Source: BRH-c25 sp035627615 (GTDB lineage: Bacteria; Bacillota; Clostridia; Lutisporales; Lutisporaceae). Taken from it: a DNA stretch of 64,000 bases. The stretch covers positions 81,934 through 145,933 of the forward strand of contig DASPLL010000045.1 in NCBI GenBank assembly GCA_035627615.1, in the 5' to 3' direction. Shown one piece after another: positions 1-8,860 of the stretch (position 1 is its first letter; each line of letters opens with the position of its first letter). The notes beneath the pieces are model-generated. The model saw nothing but the letters and a program-made list of their open reading frames with translations, made no database searches and was not told the DNA's origin. Position numbers and translations under genes: made by a program.

Positions 1-277
1 CTTTGTCCTTTATGTAGCTCTGCATCTTATTGTACAAATTTTCAAATCTCTCACTACTGATTGGTACATTGATCTTGCCCCAGTCAACTTTATCGTGTAT
101 GCCGGGCTCGTCTACTATGAACCTGTCTCCAGGTGATCTTCCTGTGTACTTGCCCGTATTGATGCTCAGTGCTCCTGTGTCGGTAAGAACAGCACCTTCT
201 TTTTTCAATGCAGCTTCTACAAGCTTACCAATAGTAAGATTACGGTGCACCCCGGCACCCAGCTTATCCAATTTCAC
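1..277 (-). CDS. pckA: Phosphoenolpyruvate carboxykinase (ATP), N-terminal part
   Basis: This is the first 92 codons of an ATP-dependent PEP carboxykinase, which interconverts oxaloacetate and PEP in the cytosol. The rest lies beyond the window edge. The encoded N-terminus runs from a GTG start (VKLDKLGAGVHRNL) and carries TGKYTGRSPGDRFIVDEP, the hallmark segment of this family. The GTG at 275-277 is preferred because a GGGGGTG ribosome-binding site lies just upstream, and the only nearby ATG hits a stop after five codons. The gene is separated from cobD by about 160 AT-rich bases and is probably its own transcription unit. Identification rests on the motif; the metal and nucleotide sites are not visible in this fragment. 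Confidence 0.88.
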   Translation of the reverse strand, partial: MKLDKLGAGVHRNLTIGKLVEAALKKEGAVLTDTGALSINTGKYTGRSPGDRFIVDEPGIHDKVDWGKINVPISSERFENLYNKMQSYIKDK

Positions 278-436
278 AATGACACCCCCATGTTTTTATA
301 TATAAATTTATAGATCATATATATATATTTTACAGAATCTATTATATAACATAGTAATGCATTGTGCTATTAATTTCATAAATATTTCATATTTGTGCGA
401 CACATATCCTGATGTTTTTACATTTTTGGACAATAT

Positions 437-1504
437 TTACGTATTATCCATTTCTTCTCCTAAGATTCTCAAAATTATATCATTTGAATTCCTGTCTTTT
501 ACTGCCAGCCTGAAGTGGAATTGTGAAAGCCCATTAAAGCCTTCCGCAGTTCTTATCAAAACTCCATGCTCCGCCATATTCTCTTTGAGCTGCGCAGCAG
601 TCATATTCCCGTCTTCAATTCTGAGCAGGTGGAAGTTGGCAGTCGAAGGGTATATCTTCAATTTTTCAAAGCGTCCGAGCTCCTCAAAAAAATATTTTCT
701 CTCAGTTTTTATCCAGCATCTAGTGTTATTTATGTATTTGCGGTCCTCAAACACGCTGCATGCTGCAATAACAGCCGCAGAGTTCAGATTCCAGGGCTCC
801 ATCAGCTCCCTTACGGCTTTGATAGCTGCCGTATCAGCTGTAACTGCATAGCCTAGCCTTATTCCCGGCATTCCGAAAAACTTGGTGGCTGCTCTGATTA
901 TAGTTGTATTGGTGAACTCTTCCACAGAATCAACCATACTGTTCTCAGGGTAGCTGTCTGTAAATTCAATAAATGCTTCATCTATAACAAGCTTACAATC
1001 CAGTTTCAGAAGCACCGCAGCCAGGTATTTCATGGCTTCCTTGCCTATAAGTGTTCCTGTTGGATTATTGGGATTGCAGATTACCACCAGGGAATGGGGT
1101 TTTATGCCGCTGATCAGCATTTCTACATCAACTGCATTAAAATCCGCATCAAATGCCGGTATATCACAGAATTCAACTCCGGCTGCTTCCGCAGCCCTGC
1201 CATACTCAGAAAAAGTGGGTCTGAGGCATATAACACGCTCTGCTCTGGAGGAGGCCACCAGTTTGTAGATAAGCTCCACCGCGCCGTTTCCCGGTATAAT
1301 ATATCCGGTATCGCATATATTGAGATACTCAGCTATCCGCTTTCTTACCTCCAGGTAATCAATATCCGGATACCTGGTGAAATCCGAAAGTCTGAGAAGC
1401 AGCAATTCCCTGAAGCTATCCGGTATGCCCAGTGGATTTATATTAGAGCTGAAATCCAATAAATCCCCCCGGTAGCTATAAATGTCCCCTCCATGGAAAT
1501 TCAT
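437..1504 (-). CDS. cobD: L-threonine-O-3-phosphate decarboxylase (PLP enzyme, CobD of Salmonella)
   Basis: This fold-type I PLP enzyme resembles histidinol-phosphate aminotransferase. It is expected to make (R)-1-amino-2-propanol phosphate, the linker between corrin ring and nucleotide loop. Visible signs are the FSSNINPLG opening, the NPNNPTGT substrate motif, the DEAFIEF segment and the PLP lysine in AATKFFGMPGIRLGY. The length (355 aa) is normal. Start choice: an ATG at 1510 lies too close to the AGGAGGG ribosome-binding site, while the ATG at 1504 has about 7 bases of spacing and overlaps the cbiB stop as ATGA. It is the last gene of the cob operon, directly after cbiB, whose product uses this linker. 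Confidence 0.9.
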   Translation of the reverse strand: MNFHGGDIYSYRGDLLDFSSNINPLGIPDSFRELLLLRLSDFTRYPDIDYLEVRKRIAEYLNICDTGYIIPGNGAVELIYKLVASSRAERVICLRPTFSEYGRAAEAAGVEFCDIPAFDADFNAVDVEMLISGIKPHSLVVICNPNNPTGTLIGKEAMKYLAAVLLKLDCKLVIDEAFIEFTDSYPENSMVDSVEEFTNTTIIRAATKFFGMPGIRLGYAVTADTAAIKAVRELMEPWNLNSAAVIAACSVFEDRKYINNTRCWIKTERKYFFEELGRFEKLKIYPSTANFHLLRIEDGNMTAAQLKENMAEHGVLIRTAEGFNGLSQFHFRLAVKDRNSNDIILRILGEEMDNT

Positions 1505-2451
1505 CTCCATCCCTCCTGGTTTAATACTATGGAAAACAGTATAAGTGCAAGTATAGAAGAGATATACATAAGCCCGATAGCTGTCTTTATATCCTTCCTC
1601 ACAAGAGGGCGCAGCGGGTCCCCGATCGTAGGCTTCTCCACAGGCTTTCCGAAGTAATGGTTCGTCCCTCCCAGCTGTACCCCAAGTGCTCCCGCCACCG
1701 CCGACTCGGGAAAGCCGCTGTTGGGGCTGCTGTGGTTTCTGCTGTCCCTTAGAAGAGTACGCAGGCTACTTTTGTAGTCCAACCCCATGAGCAATGAGGC
1801 AAGTACTATGAGTATACCGGTGATTCTCGCCGGAATGTAGTTTGCTGCATCGTCAAAAAGGGCTGCTGCCCTCCCGAAATGCAGGTATCTCTCATTTTTA
1901 TAGCCTATCATTGAATCCAGTGTATTGACAGCCTTGTATGCCATGGCTAAAGGGGCGCCCCCAATAAACATGTAGAAAAGCGGAGCGATCACTCCATCCG
2001 AGGTATTCTCCGCTATAGTTTCAACTGCTCCTCTTGTGACTCCGCTCTCATTCAGGCTGTCAGTATCTCTTCCCACTACCATGGACAGCAGCTTCCTGCC
2101 CTTATCAAGCCCCTCCTCCTTCAAAGCAAGGTATATCCTTCTCCCCTCATCAGACAGGCAGCGGGCTGCAATACAGGTATACAAAAGCAATATGTTCAGG
2201 ACATGGTAAAGATATGGGCTTATCCATCCCGCAAGCTTCAAGGTGTACCAGGACGAAAGGAAAGCAAGCCCGACAGTAGTTATCAGCAGTAGTACTCCTG
2301 CTGCTTTTAAGGCAGGCTCTGATTTTGAGGCTTTTATTGCATGCTTTTCAAAAAAACTTATATAAGCTCCTATAAGCCTCACAGGATGAGGCCATGAGGC
2401 TGGATCGCCAATAAGAAAGTCAGCCAGGAAGGCTGCATAAATACTAAGCAT
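1501..2451 (-). CDS. cbiB: Adenosylcobinamide-phosphate synthase, membrane protein
   Basis: CbiB attaches aminopropanol (phosphate) to adenosylcobyric acid at the membrane. The protein has the family opening LADFLIGDPASWPHPVRLIG, the ENTSDGVIAPLFY segment and several hydrophobic stretches. Length is 316 aa with the start at 2451 (LSIYAAFLADF), which has a GGCGGGAG ribosome-binding site. An upstream in-frame ATG would add 14 charged, unrelated residues. The start overlaps the end of cobQ by 8 bases and its stop overlaps the cobD start, so translation is coupled on both sides. The neighbours make its substrate (CobQ) and its linker (CobD). Confidence 0.92.
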   Translation of the reverse strand: MLSIYAAFLADFLIGDPASWPHPVRLIGAYISFFEKHAIKASKSEPALKAAGVLLLITTVGLAFLSSWYTLKLAGWISPYLYHVLNILLLYTCIAARCLSDEGRRIYLALKEEGLDKGRKLLSMVVGRDTDSLNESGVTRGAVETIAENTSDGVIAPLFYMFIGGAPLAMAYKAVNTLDSMIGYKNERYLHFGRAAALFDDAANYIPARITGILIVLASLLMGLDYKSSLRTLLRDSRNHSSPNSGFPESAVAGALGVQLGGTNHYFGKPVEKPTIGDPLRPLVRKDIKTAIGLMYISSILALILFSIVLNQEGWR

Positions 2452-3967
2452 CCACTCCCGCCTCCAGTATCTCATACAGCTTTTCCATGTCAAGATTATC
2501 CCTTACAAGGGATGCAAGCCTGTCGTACTGTTTCTCCTTGTAATCCCAATAATCAGCAGCAGTATTTACCAGAGGGATCAGCCCTTTTCTTTCCCTGACC
2601 AGATTCAGGAAGCTTCTGGTAAAGGAGGAGCTGTCAAATATCCCATGGATATATGTCCCGAATACCGTGCGTTCTTCATTCATGATCCCGTCCTGGGCAG
2701 TCACCCCTTTACCACCTCTTTCATAAATAGTGATAAATGGATGTCCTTCTCCTTCCTTCAAGGTTTCTCCCATATGTATCTCATAGCCCCTGATCACAGA
2801 ACCGGACAAATTGTCCCTTCCCCGCGAGAGTGTCGTAAGCTTGTTCTGTCTGAACTCCGTCACCGTATCAAGGAGTCCCAGACCCTCCGAGAATTCATTC
2901 TCGGATTCGGCCCCCAGGCTGTCCAGTATTTCCTTCCCCAGCATCTGGTATCCGCCGCAGATTCCAAATATTACACTGCCTTTTTCATGGCACTTCAATA
3001 TCTTCCTGTCCATTCCGGCTACCTTAAGGGCTTGCATATCGTGTATGGTATTTTTGCTGCCGGGGAGTATTATAACATCAGGATTCCCAAGCTCGCTGTC
3101 TATCTCTACAAACCTCAGGGACACATCCTCATGAAGTCTCAGGGCATTGAAATCCGTATGGTTTGACATATACGGCAGCCTTATTACCGCAATATCCAGA
3201 TCTCCATCCCTGCTTGCCCCGGATCTCAGCCATTCGGAAACACTGTCCTCGTCTTCTATGTTCATACTGAAATATGGGATAACTCCAAGCACAGGCACCT
3301 TTATTATTTCCTCCAGCTGCTTTAGCCCTGGCTTCAATATTTCCAAGCTTCCTCTGAATTTATTTATTATCACTCCCTTGACAAGCCTTCTCTCTTCTTC
3401 GCTGAGAAGCAGCATCGTACCTGCAAGTGAGGCAAAAACTCCTCCTCTGTCTATGTCTCCTACCAAAAGCACCGGAGCTTTTGCTATTCTTGCCATACCC
3501 ATATTGACAAAATCCTCATGGTTGAGGTTTATTTCGGCAGGACTTCCTGCGCCCTCTAAGACAACAATATCACTGCTATCCTCCAGACGCTGATAAATCT
3601 CAGTGATCCTCCCCTTAAGCTGGGGCTTGAAGTCAAAGTATTCCACAGCATCCATATCTGCAAAGACACTGCCTTCTATTATCACCTGGGATTTCCTGTC
3701 CGAAGTGGGCTTCAGGAGTATTGGGTTCATGGCAGAATTGGGCCGCTTGCCGCAGGCCTCTGCCTGCATCACCTGCGCCCTCCCCATTTCATGCCCTTCA
3801 GGAGTTATATATGAATTCAACGACATATTCTGCGATTTGAAAGGATTCACATTATACCCATCCTTGGTAAGTATCCTGCAGATTGCCGTACACATCAGGC
3901 TTTTTCCTACTGAGGATGCGGTTCCCTGTATCATTAAGCTTCTTGTCTTAAAATTTCTTTTCATCAT
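2444..3967 (-). CDS. cobQ: Cobyric acid synthase (glutamine amidotransferase)
   Basis: CobQ amidates four side chains of adenosylcobyrinic acid a,c-diamide using glutamine and ATP. The N-terminal half carries the P-loop-like GTASSVGKS and the FKSQNMSLNSY motif. The C-terminal class I glutaminase domain carries the catalytic Cys in GICGGYQMLG and the His in GTYIHGIFD. The length of about 507 aa is typical. The ATG at 3967 was chosen because GAAAGGAAAT lies just upstream; the longer frame from 3994 adds residues inside the preceding gene. It lies 16 bases after cobC and overlaps cbiB. Confidence 0.93.
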   Translation of the reverse strand: MMKRNFKTRSLMIQGTASSVGKSLMCTAICRILTKDGYNVNPFKSQNMSLNSYITPEGHEMGRAQVMQAEACGKRPNSAMNPILLKPTSDRKSQVIIEGSVFADMDAVEYFDFKPQLKGRITEIYQRLEDSSDIVVLEGAGSPAEINLNHEDFVNMGMARIAKAPVLLVGDIDRGGVFASLAGTMLLLSEEERRLVKGVIINKFRGSLEILKPGLKQLEEIIKVPVLGVIPYFSMNIEDEDSVSEWLRSGASRDGDLDIAVIRLPYMSNHTDFNALRLHEDVSLRFVEIDSELGNPDVIILPGSKNTIHDMQALKVAGMDRKILKCHEKGSVIFGICGGYQMLGKEILDSLGAESENEFSEGLGLLDTVTEFRQNKLTTLSRGRDNLSGSVIRGYEIHMGETLKEGEGHPFITIYERGGKGVTAQDGIMNEERTVFGTYIHGIFDSSSFTRSFLNLVRERKGLIPLVNTAADYWDYKEKQYDRLASLVRDNLDMEKLYEILEAGVDA

Positions 3968-3983
3968 AATATTTCCTTTCAGA

Positions 3984-4595
3984 TTACCTTCCACAGTTTA
4001 TTTTCCTGATGATGCAATGTCCTGCAGCATCTATCTCATAATGGCTGTATCTCCCCTGTTCTGCTGTAAAGCTCCAATAGGCTTCCTCGGAGAGTCCCAT
4101 AAGCACCATGGGTATTATCCTCATAACACCCTGGTGTGATACAATAAGTAGCCTTTTTCCTCTATAATCCTTCAGCACATCCTCAATGCAGCTTTTTACA
4201 CGGCTGTATATCTGATTAAAGCTCTCTCCGCCGGGAGGAGCCGTATTCTTCCAATCGCTGCCCCATTTCTCCCAGGCATCCTTGTGCTTTTCCATGACCT
4301 CGTTGTAATGCAGGCCTTCCCATTCTCCAAAATTCAACTCCCTCAACCTGTCATCCTTAATTATTTCCTCAGGAGTAAAACCGCTTACAATAGCCGAGGT
4401 CAGAACAGCTCTTGCCAGGCTGCTTGAGATTACGGCATCAAAGGTCACATTTTGAAGTATATCCGCCAGATCCGACCCCTGCGTGATTCCCTTTTCACTC
4501 AAGCTGCAGTCAGTCCAGCCGTAGTATACACCCGCAGTGTTCAGTTCAGTCTCTCCATGCCTTACAAGATATAACCCGGTAATATCGTTTTTCAT
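3984..4595 (-). CDS. cobC: Alpha-ribazole phosphatase (histidine phosphatase family)
   Basis: The protein has the phosphoglycerate-mutase-type opening YLVRHGETELN with the phospho-accepting His, the ELNFGEWEGL segment and the second His in IVSHQGVMR. In a cobalamin operon this family removes the 5' phosphate of alpha-ribazole phosphate or of adenosylcobalamin phosphate. Length (203 aa) is typical. Its start overlaps the cobS stop as ATGA, so the two are translationally coupled, which fits the CobS-CobC order of reactions. Sequence alone cannot exclude a general phosphatase, but the context makes CobC the best call. Confidence 0.85.
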   Translation of the reverse strand: MKNDITGLYLVRHGETELNTAGVYYGWTDCSLSEKGITQGSDLADILQNVTFDAVISSSLARAVLTSAIVSGFTPEEIIKDDRLRELNFGEWEGLHYNEVMEKHKDAWEKWGSDWKNTAPPGGESFNQIYSRVKSCIEDVLKDYRGKRLLIVSHQGVMRIIPMVLMGLSEEAYWSFTAEQGRYSHYEIDAAGHCIIRKINCGR

Positions 4596-5344
4596 ATGAT
4601 CCCCCTTCCTGCCATAACTGCCGTTATCAATATGAAAAACACCTCAAGCAGCTCGTTGGCAGCTCCGAGGGTATCCCCTGTCATGCCCTGCAGCTTTGAA
4701 TATATGAAGCTCCTGTAGATGAAACATACTGCCGCACAGACTGCGAAGGCTGCAACACCCCATATACCGGCGAAGCCCGTTATTATACCCAGACCAATTA
4801 CAGTTGCCAGAAGCGTTGCACCCACTGTCTGTTTTTCAAGATACAAGCCCCCAAGTCCCAGCCCTGACCTGGCATATACCGAAGTCTTCATCAGCAGGAC
4901 TACAAGTGTCTTTGCCGCTACGGTCGACAGGAGCACTGCAAGATAAAGTCCCCTTCCGCTAAGCTGGGAAAGCAGCACAAGCTTCAGCAGATAATCAAAT
5001 ATAATGGCTATCGTACCATTAGTACCTATCCTGCTGTCCCTCATTATTTCAAGCATCCTGTCCCTGCCCCGGGAGGAAAAAATCCCGTCACAGGTATCTG
5101 CAAGACCATCCACATGAAGTCCTCCTGTAATTGCGGTCCCTGCAAGCAGACAGCAGATAAGGGGGAATAATCCTCCCAGAATTCTGGAGGCTACAGCCAG
5201 TACAATAAGGTTAAAAGCGCCAATTATCAGCCCTACCACCGGAAAGTATACAACTCCCTTTGCGAAATCCTCCTCTGTTGCATGGAGGTCGGAATTTACA
5301 GGTATCCTGGTCAGGAACTGCAGTGTAAGTATAAAAATTCTCAT
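4592..5344 (-). CDS. cobS: Adenosylcobinamide-GDP ribazoletransferase (cobalamin synthase), membrane
   Basis: CobS joins adenosylcobinamide-GDP with alpha-ribazole (phosphate) at the membrane to close the nucleotide loop. The family motif GGLHVDGLADTCDG, with its metal-binding acidic residues, is present at about residues 75-88, followed by multiple hydrophobic segments. The opening FILTLQFLTRIPV is typical, and so is the length (250 aa). A GGGAG ribosome-binding site precedes the ATG. It follows cobU by 17 bases and overlaps cobC. Confidence 0.92.
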   Translation of the reverse strand: MRIFILTLQFLTRIPVNSDLHATEEDFAKGVVYFPVVGLIIGAFNLIVLAVASRILGGLFPLICCLLAGTAITGGLHVDGLADTCDGIFSSRGRDRMLEIMRDSRIGTNGTIAIIFDYLLKLVLLSQLSGRGLYLAVLLSTVAAKTLVVLLMKTSVYARSGLGLGGLYLEKQTVGATLLATVIGLGIITGFAGIWGVAAFAVCAAVCFIYRSFIYSKLQGMTGDTLGAANELLEVFFILITAVMAGRGII

Positions 5345-5361
5345 TTTTTCATTCTCCCGTA

Positions 5362-5922
5362 TTATTTGAGCTTCAGAGGAAGTCCGCAGACAGTAAGGAA
5401 TACTTCATCGCACCGCTCTGCAATGTACTGGTTCACTCTTCCGGCTATATCCCTGAAAGCCCTTCCCAGGAGATTTTCCGGCACAATTCCGCTTCCCAGC
5501 TCATTAGTGACCATAATTACAGTGGCATCTACCCGGCCGATGCTCTCCATAAGCTCTTCAACTTCTTTTTTTATCATAGCCTCTGCTTTAAGAAAATCCT
5601 CATAGCATGCATTTTCATAGTCTATACCCGGATATTCCAGCAGCAGATTTGTAACCATTACAGTGACACAATCAAGGAGCATTCCACTATACTCACTGCC
5701 TCTTTCTGATATTACCCCTCCGAGGCCCCTGTAATCCTCATAGGTATCCCATTCTTCAGGTCTTGCTTCCCTGTGCTTTTTTACTCTGCTTTGCATTTCT
5801 TCATCAAAGGGTATTGAGGTGGCTATGTATAAAATCCTGCCTCCAAGCTCCAGGGCGAGCTTTTCTGCATAGCTGCTCTTGCCGCTCCTGGCGCCTCCGG
5901 TAATAAGAATAGTCTTTCCCAT
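5362..5922 (-). CDS. cobU: Adenosylcobinamide kinase / adenosylcobinamide-phosphate guanylyltransferase
   Basis: CobU phosphorylates adenosylcobinamide and transfers GMP from GTP, giving the substrate of CobS. The Walker A motif GGARSGKSSYAE lies at residues 8-19. The region around KHREARPEEWDTYED holds the histidine that in the family forms the guanylylated intermediate. The end contains MVTNELGSGIVPE, also conserved. The length (186 aa) is standard. One base separates it from the cobT stop, and its ribosome-binding site GGGAGAAAT sits inside the end of cobT, so coupling is likely. Confidence 0.92.
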   Translation of the reverse strand: MGKTILITGGARSGKSSYAEKLALELGGRILYIATSIPFDEEMQSRVKKHREARPEEWDTYEDYRGLGGVISERGSEYSGMLLDCVTVMVTNLLLEYPGIDYENACYEDFLKAEAMIKKEVEELMESIGRVDATVIMVTNELGSGIVPENLLGRAFRDIAGRVNQYIAERCDEVFLTVCGLPLKLK

Positions 5923-5923
5923 A

Positions 5924-6997
5924 TTATTTCTCCCTGATATCTATTAAGAAATCGTCTGCTATCATTGCTTCCTCCAGAGTTGCCATTTCAGATATTATCG
6001 CTTCCGCCGCTTCAATCACATTAAAGGCAAGGGGACAGCCGCTGCCTTCTCCCAGCCGCATATCCAGGTTCAGCATGGGCTCTAGACCTATTTCCCTGAT
6101 GGCAAGCTTGTATCCGGGCTCCTCCGAGCAGTGGGAAGCTATCATGAAATCCTTGACCAATGGATTTATCCTGTACGCAGTAAGTGCGGCAGCTGCAGAA
6201 ATAAAACCGTCAATAACAACAGGCACCCTATGATAGGCAGCGCCGAGGAAGCAGCCTGCCATGCCTGCAATATCAAAGCCCCCTACCTTTGAAAGCACAT
6301 CAACAGGGTCCTTTGGGTCCGGTCTGTTTATGCTTATTGCCCTCTCAATCACAGACTTTTTGTTGCTGAAGCCCTCCTCTGTCAGTCCTGCACCTTTTCC
6401 TACAGCATCATTTGAGCCGCAGCCCAGGAAGGACATTGTGACCGCACTGCTGGTGCTGGTATTGCCTATTCCCATTTCACCCGTTCCGAAAAGGCTGTAG
6501 CCTTCCGATATAAGCTGTGATACCATTTCTATACCTGTCTCAATGGCCTTTATAGCTTCTTCCCTGCTCATGGCAGGACCTTTTGCCATATTTGTAGTAC
6601 CTTTCCTTATTTTCCGGCTTATAAGCCCCGGATATTCCAGGTCACTCCCTACGCCTATGTCCACTACCCTGATATCGGCACCGGCGTGCCTGGACAGCAC
6701 ACATACCCCGGTAACCCCCTTCAGGAAGTTGATCGTCTGTACTGTGGTGACTGCCTGTGGACAGGCGCTTACCCCTTCCTCAACCACACCATTGTCCGCA
6801 GCCATTATTATTGTGACCTTTTTCTCAAAGCGGGTGCTTTGCTTCCCGGTAATTCCCGCAATTTTCACTGCCAGTTCCTCAAGCTTGCCAAGGCTTCCAA
6901 TAGGTTTTGCCAGTTTGTCGAGCCTTCCGGCGGCTTCCCTCATGCTGTCCTTGCATGCAGGCCTAATACCCGCAATGGTACTTTCATAAAGCTTCAT
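5924..6997 (-). CDS. cobT: Nicotinate-nucleotide--dimethylbenzimidazole phosphoribosyltransferase
   Basis: CobT activates the lower-ligand base by forming alpha-ribazole 5'-phosphate from nicotinate mononucleotide. The glycine-rich segment GTGEMGIGNTSTSSAV and the C-terminal RLGEGSGCPLAF, with the catalytic Glu of the family, are both present. The 357-aa form from the ATG at 6997 is preferred, with ribosome-binding site GGGAGATG. The frame stays open upstream through the riboswitch terminator, and an ATG at 7087 lies behind a very purine-rich tract, so a longer form is conceivable. It is the first gene of the operon controlled by the cobalamin riboswitch at 7123-7266. Confidence 0.93.
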   Translation of the reverse strand: MKLYESTIAGIRPACKDSMREAAGRLDKLAKPIGSLGKLEELAVKIAGITGKQSTRFEKKVTIIMAADNGVVEEGVSACPQAVTTVQTINFLKGVTGVCVLSRHAGADIRVVDIGVGSDLEYPGLISRKIRKGTTNMAKGPAMSREEAIKAIETGIEMVSQLISEGYSLFGTGEMGIGNTSTSSAVTMSFLGCGSNDAVGKGAGLTEEGFSNKKSVIERAISINRPDPKDPVDVLSKVGGFDIAGMAGCFLGAAYHRVPVVIDGFISAAAALTAYRINPLVKDFMIASHCSEEPGYKLAIREIGLEPMLNLDMRLGEGSGCPLAFNVIEAAEAIISEMATLEEAMIADDFLIDIREK

Positions 6998-7023
6998 AAT
7001 GCATCTCCCTTTTTCCTGTTTTT

Positions 7024-7065
7024 TAAAAATCAAAAACCCGCTGCCCAGTAGTATTTGGGAGCGGG
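7024..7065 (-). terminator. Intrinsic terminator of the cobalamin riboswitch
   Basis: On the minus strand a GC-rich hairpin (CCCGCTCCC pairing with GGGcAGCGGG around an 8-base loop) is followed by TTTTTGATTTTT. It lies between the B12-sensing domain and the cobT start, so it is most likely the expression platform that stops transcription when adenosylcobalamin is bound. The pairing is visible directly; the switching is inferred. Confidence 0.82.
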
Positions 7066-7122
7066 AAATCTTCTTAAGATCAAACATCCTCCTCCCCTCC
7101 CTCCGAAGGTAGAAAACATATA

Positions 7123-7266
7123 TCATAGGCAGGTTTCCTGGCTTGTGGATCTTCTTACTCTCCGGCCTTCTCGTATTACAATGGCTTGTCGGATTTCATA
7201 CCCACATACAGTAGCGGGGGCTGCAGCGGTTTTGCACCGCTTTCCCTTTTAACCCGTTAGGGCACC
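7123..7266 (-). promoter_or_regulatory. Cobalamin (adenosylcobalamin) riboswitch aptamer
   Basis: Read on the minus strand, the segment starts with GGTGCC and ACGGGTTAAAAGGGAA. It continues with GCGGTGCAAAACCGC, CAGCCCCCGCTACTGT and a GCCATTG box. It ends in the B12 box region AAGCCAGGAAACCTGCC. Order and sequence match the classic cobalamin riboswitch. The aptamer lies upstream of cobT and is followed by an intrinsic terminator at 7024-7065, giving feedback control of the whole cob operon. Confidence 0.95.
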
Positions 7267-7394
7267 ATATGATAATTATTTTACTATTATAATTATATAT
7301 TTAACTGTAATACCAGTCAATGTATAATATGTATTTATTCAAACATACTATAATCAGAAAACAGCAAATTGTTATTTATAGGATGGTGATCTTT

Positions 7395-7598
7395 TTGAAT
7401 GTGACTAAATTTCATGTGGATAATCTAAAAGGCAGCAGTGATATCAAGGACCTGAGAGGTGAACTCCAGTCCCTTGACGGAGTAAAGGCCGTAAGAGTGG
7501 ATGATGTGGCAAATACCATAACGGTTGAATATGAAGACAGCCTGAGCACCAGGAGCATCACCAGCACGATCAACAAGTACAAGAACGTCCGGCAATAA
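7395..7598 (+). CDS. Small HMA-like (heavy-metal-associated fold) protein without CxxC
   Basis: A 67-residue protein with the beta-alpha-beta pattern of HMA/copper-chaperone folds: LNVTKFHVDNLKG, then a helix, then LDGVKAVRVDDVANTITVEYE, ending SITSTINKYK. The metal-binding MxCxxC of true HMA proteins is missing, so metal transfer is not supported. A TTG start at 7395 behind GGATGGTGAT is preferred; an ATG at 7383 would add four residues but has no ribosome-binding site. It is a lone plus-strand gene between the cob riboswitch and the yhf cluster, followed by a shared terminator. The fold call is moderate and the function is unknown. Confidence 0.62.
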   Translation: MNVTKFHVDNLKGSSDIKDLRGELQSLDGVKAVRVDDVANTITVEYEDSLSTRSITSTINKYKNVRQ

Positions 7599-7612
7599 CT
7601 GGGATCACGATG

Positions 7613-7652
7613 AAAAGGACTGCCTGAAGCATTTTCAGGTCAGCCCTTTTTT
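7613..7652. terminator. Bidirectional intrinsic terminator
   Basis: A hairpin (AAAAGG...CCTGAA paired with TTCAGG...CCTTTTTT) lies between the small HMA-like gene on the plus strand and the yhfW stop on the minus strand. Both outer ends are A/T runs, so it can end transcription from both convergent units. Confidence 0.75.
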
Positions 7653-8860
7653 ATCTCCGCCAGACTACCATAAAAGCTAGATCCGTTTTCAGGCTTCCGT
7701 ACCTGGAAAAAGTCTGCGACTGTAGCTGCAATATCCGAAAGTGTCTCCCTCTCACCAAGACGCGTACTTATAAGTTTTTTACCATATACAAGCAGGAAGG
7801 TCTTTTCCCTGGTATGCTGGCTGTGCCCTATGGTAGGGTCATTTCCGTGGTCGGCGCTTATTATGAGAATATCCTCCTCTGTCATTTTATCAATTATGGC
7901 TTCCAGATACCTGTCCACTGTCATTATCTTCAGGGCATAGCGCTCCACATCCTCTGAATGCCCTGCCAGATCAGTTTCCTGTACAGTTGCGGCTATAAGC
8001 CCTTCCCTTACCCAGTCCATACTCTTGATGAGCTCCTTCATCACAAGCTCAGTATCCACAGCAGGTATTCCCTTTGCACCTTCACATTGTATTACATCCT
8101 GCATCTTTCCTATAAGGCAGACCTCTTTCCCTTCACTGACCAGAATGCTGCTTATCTGTTTGTCCGTTTCTATTCCATAGCCCATATGCCTGCATTGGTA
8201 TCTCTGCTTATATACCTGGGATCTGGGGGAATTTACACCTACCAGCCCGTCTTTCCTGACCTCAATGCAGTTCAGTATATGTTCAGGAGAGACGTTTTCT
8301 CCACCCAGAGCAATGACGCGGTTTACCTTTACCAGCTTCCTCACGATCCCGGCAATGCGGAGCACCTCATCGAAGGATATATGATCCAGAGGTGCAGTGA
8401 CATTATATATCTGTCCGTAATCCGTTTCAATATTGTCTGCTATCACAACCAGCCCATCAACCAGCAAGAACTGTCTGTCAGGGTCTGGTATCTCCGCATT
8501 GTAGCCTTCTGACTCCAATGCAGCCTTTACTTTTTCCAGGTGGTTTTTAAATGGCTCAGTCACAGGCTTCTTCGGTTTTGTTCCCATTATTTCCTGGTGT
8601 CCGGCATAGCTGTCCGCTCCGTCATGCTGGAGCTGCAGCACTCCATAGCTTGAAGCAGGAGAAACTGCAGCCAGCCTTGGATGCTTCAGTATGCTTCCTA
8701 TACCCAGCCATTCCAGCCTGGGTATGTGTATTTCCGGGGCCTTGTCAAGAATATGAAGGAAGGTGTTTGCCCCTTCATCCTGAGGACGTACCTTAAGCAC
8801 ATCCTCCATGTATCCCACTCCAAGGCTGTCCAGTATTAATACAATCGCTCTTTTTTTCAT
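7640..8860 (-). CDS. yhfW: YhfW-type phosphopentomutase-like metalloenzyme
   Basis: A 406-residue member of the alkaline phosphatase superfamily, related to phosphopentomutase. It has the opening VLILDSLGVGYMED with the first metal-binding Asp, an EGANTF segment where the phosphorylated residue is expected, and the C-terminal ISADHGNDPTIGHSQHTREK with the remaining Asp/His ligands. By analogy with E. coli yhfW it may move or remove a phosphate, but no substrate is known. Its start overlaps yhfX as ATGA and it is the last gene of the yhf operon. Confidence 0.85.
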   Translation of the reverse strand: MKKRAIVLILDSLGVGYMEDVLKVRPQDEGANTFLHILDKAPEIHIPRLEWLGIGSILKHPRLAAVSPASSYGVLQLQHDGADSYAGHQEIMGTKPKKPVTEPFKNHLEKVKAALESEGYNAEIPDPDRQFLLVDGLVVIADNIETDYGQIYNVTAPLDHISFDEVLRIAGIVRKLVKVNRVIALGGENVSPEHILNCIEVRKDGLVGVNSPRSQVYKQRYQCRHMGYGIETDKQISSILVSEGKEVCLIGKMQDVIQCEGAKGIPAVDTELVMKELIKSMDWVREGLIAATVQETDLAGHSEDVERYALKIMTVDRYLEAIIDKMTEEDILIISADHGNDPTIGHSQHTREKTFLLVYGKKLISTRLGERETLSDIAATVADFFQVRKPENGSSFYGSLAEIKKG

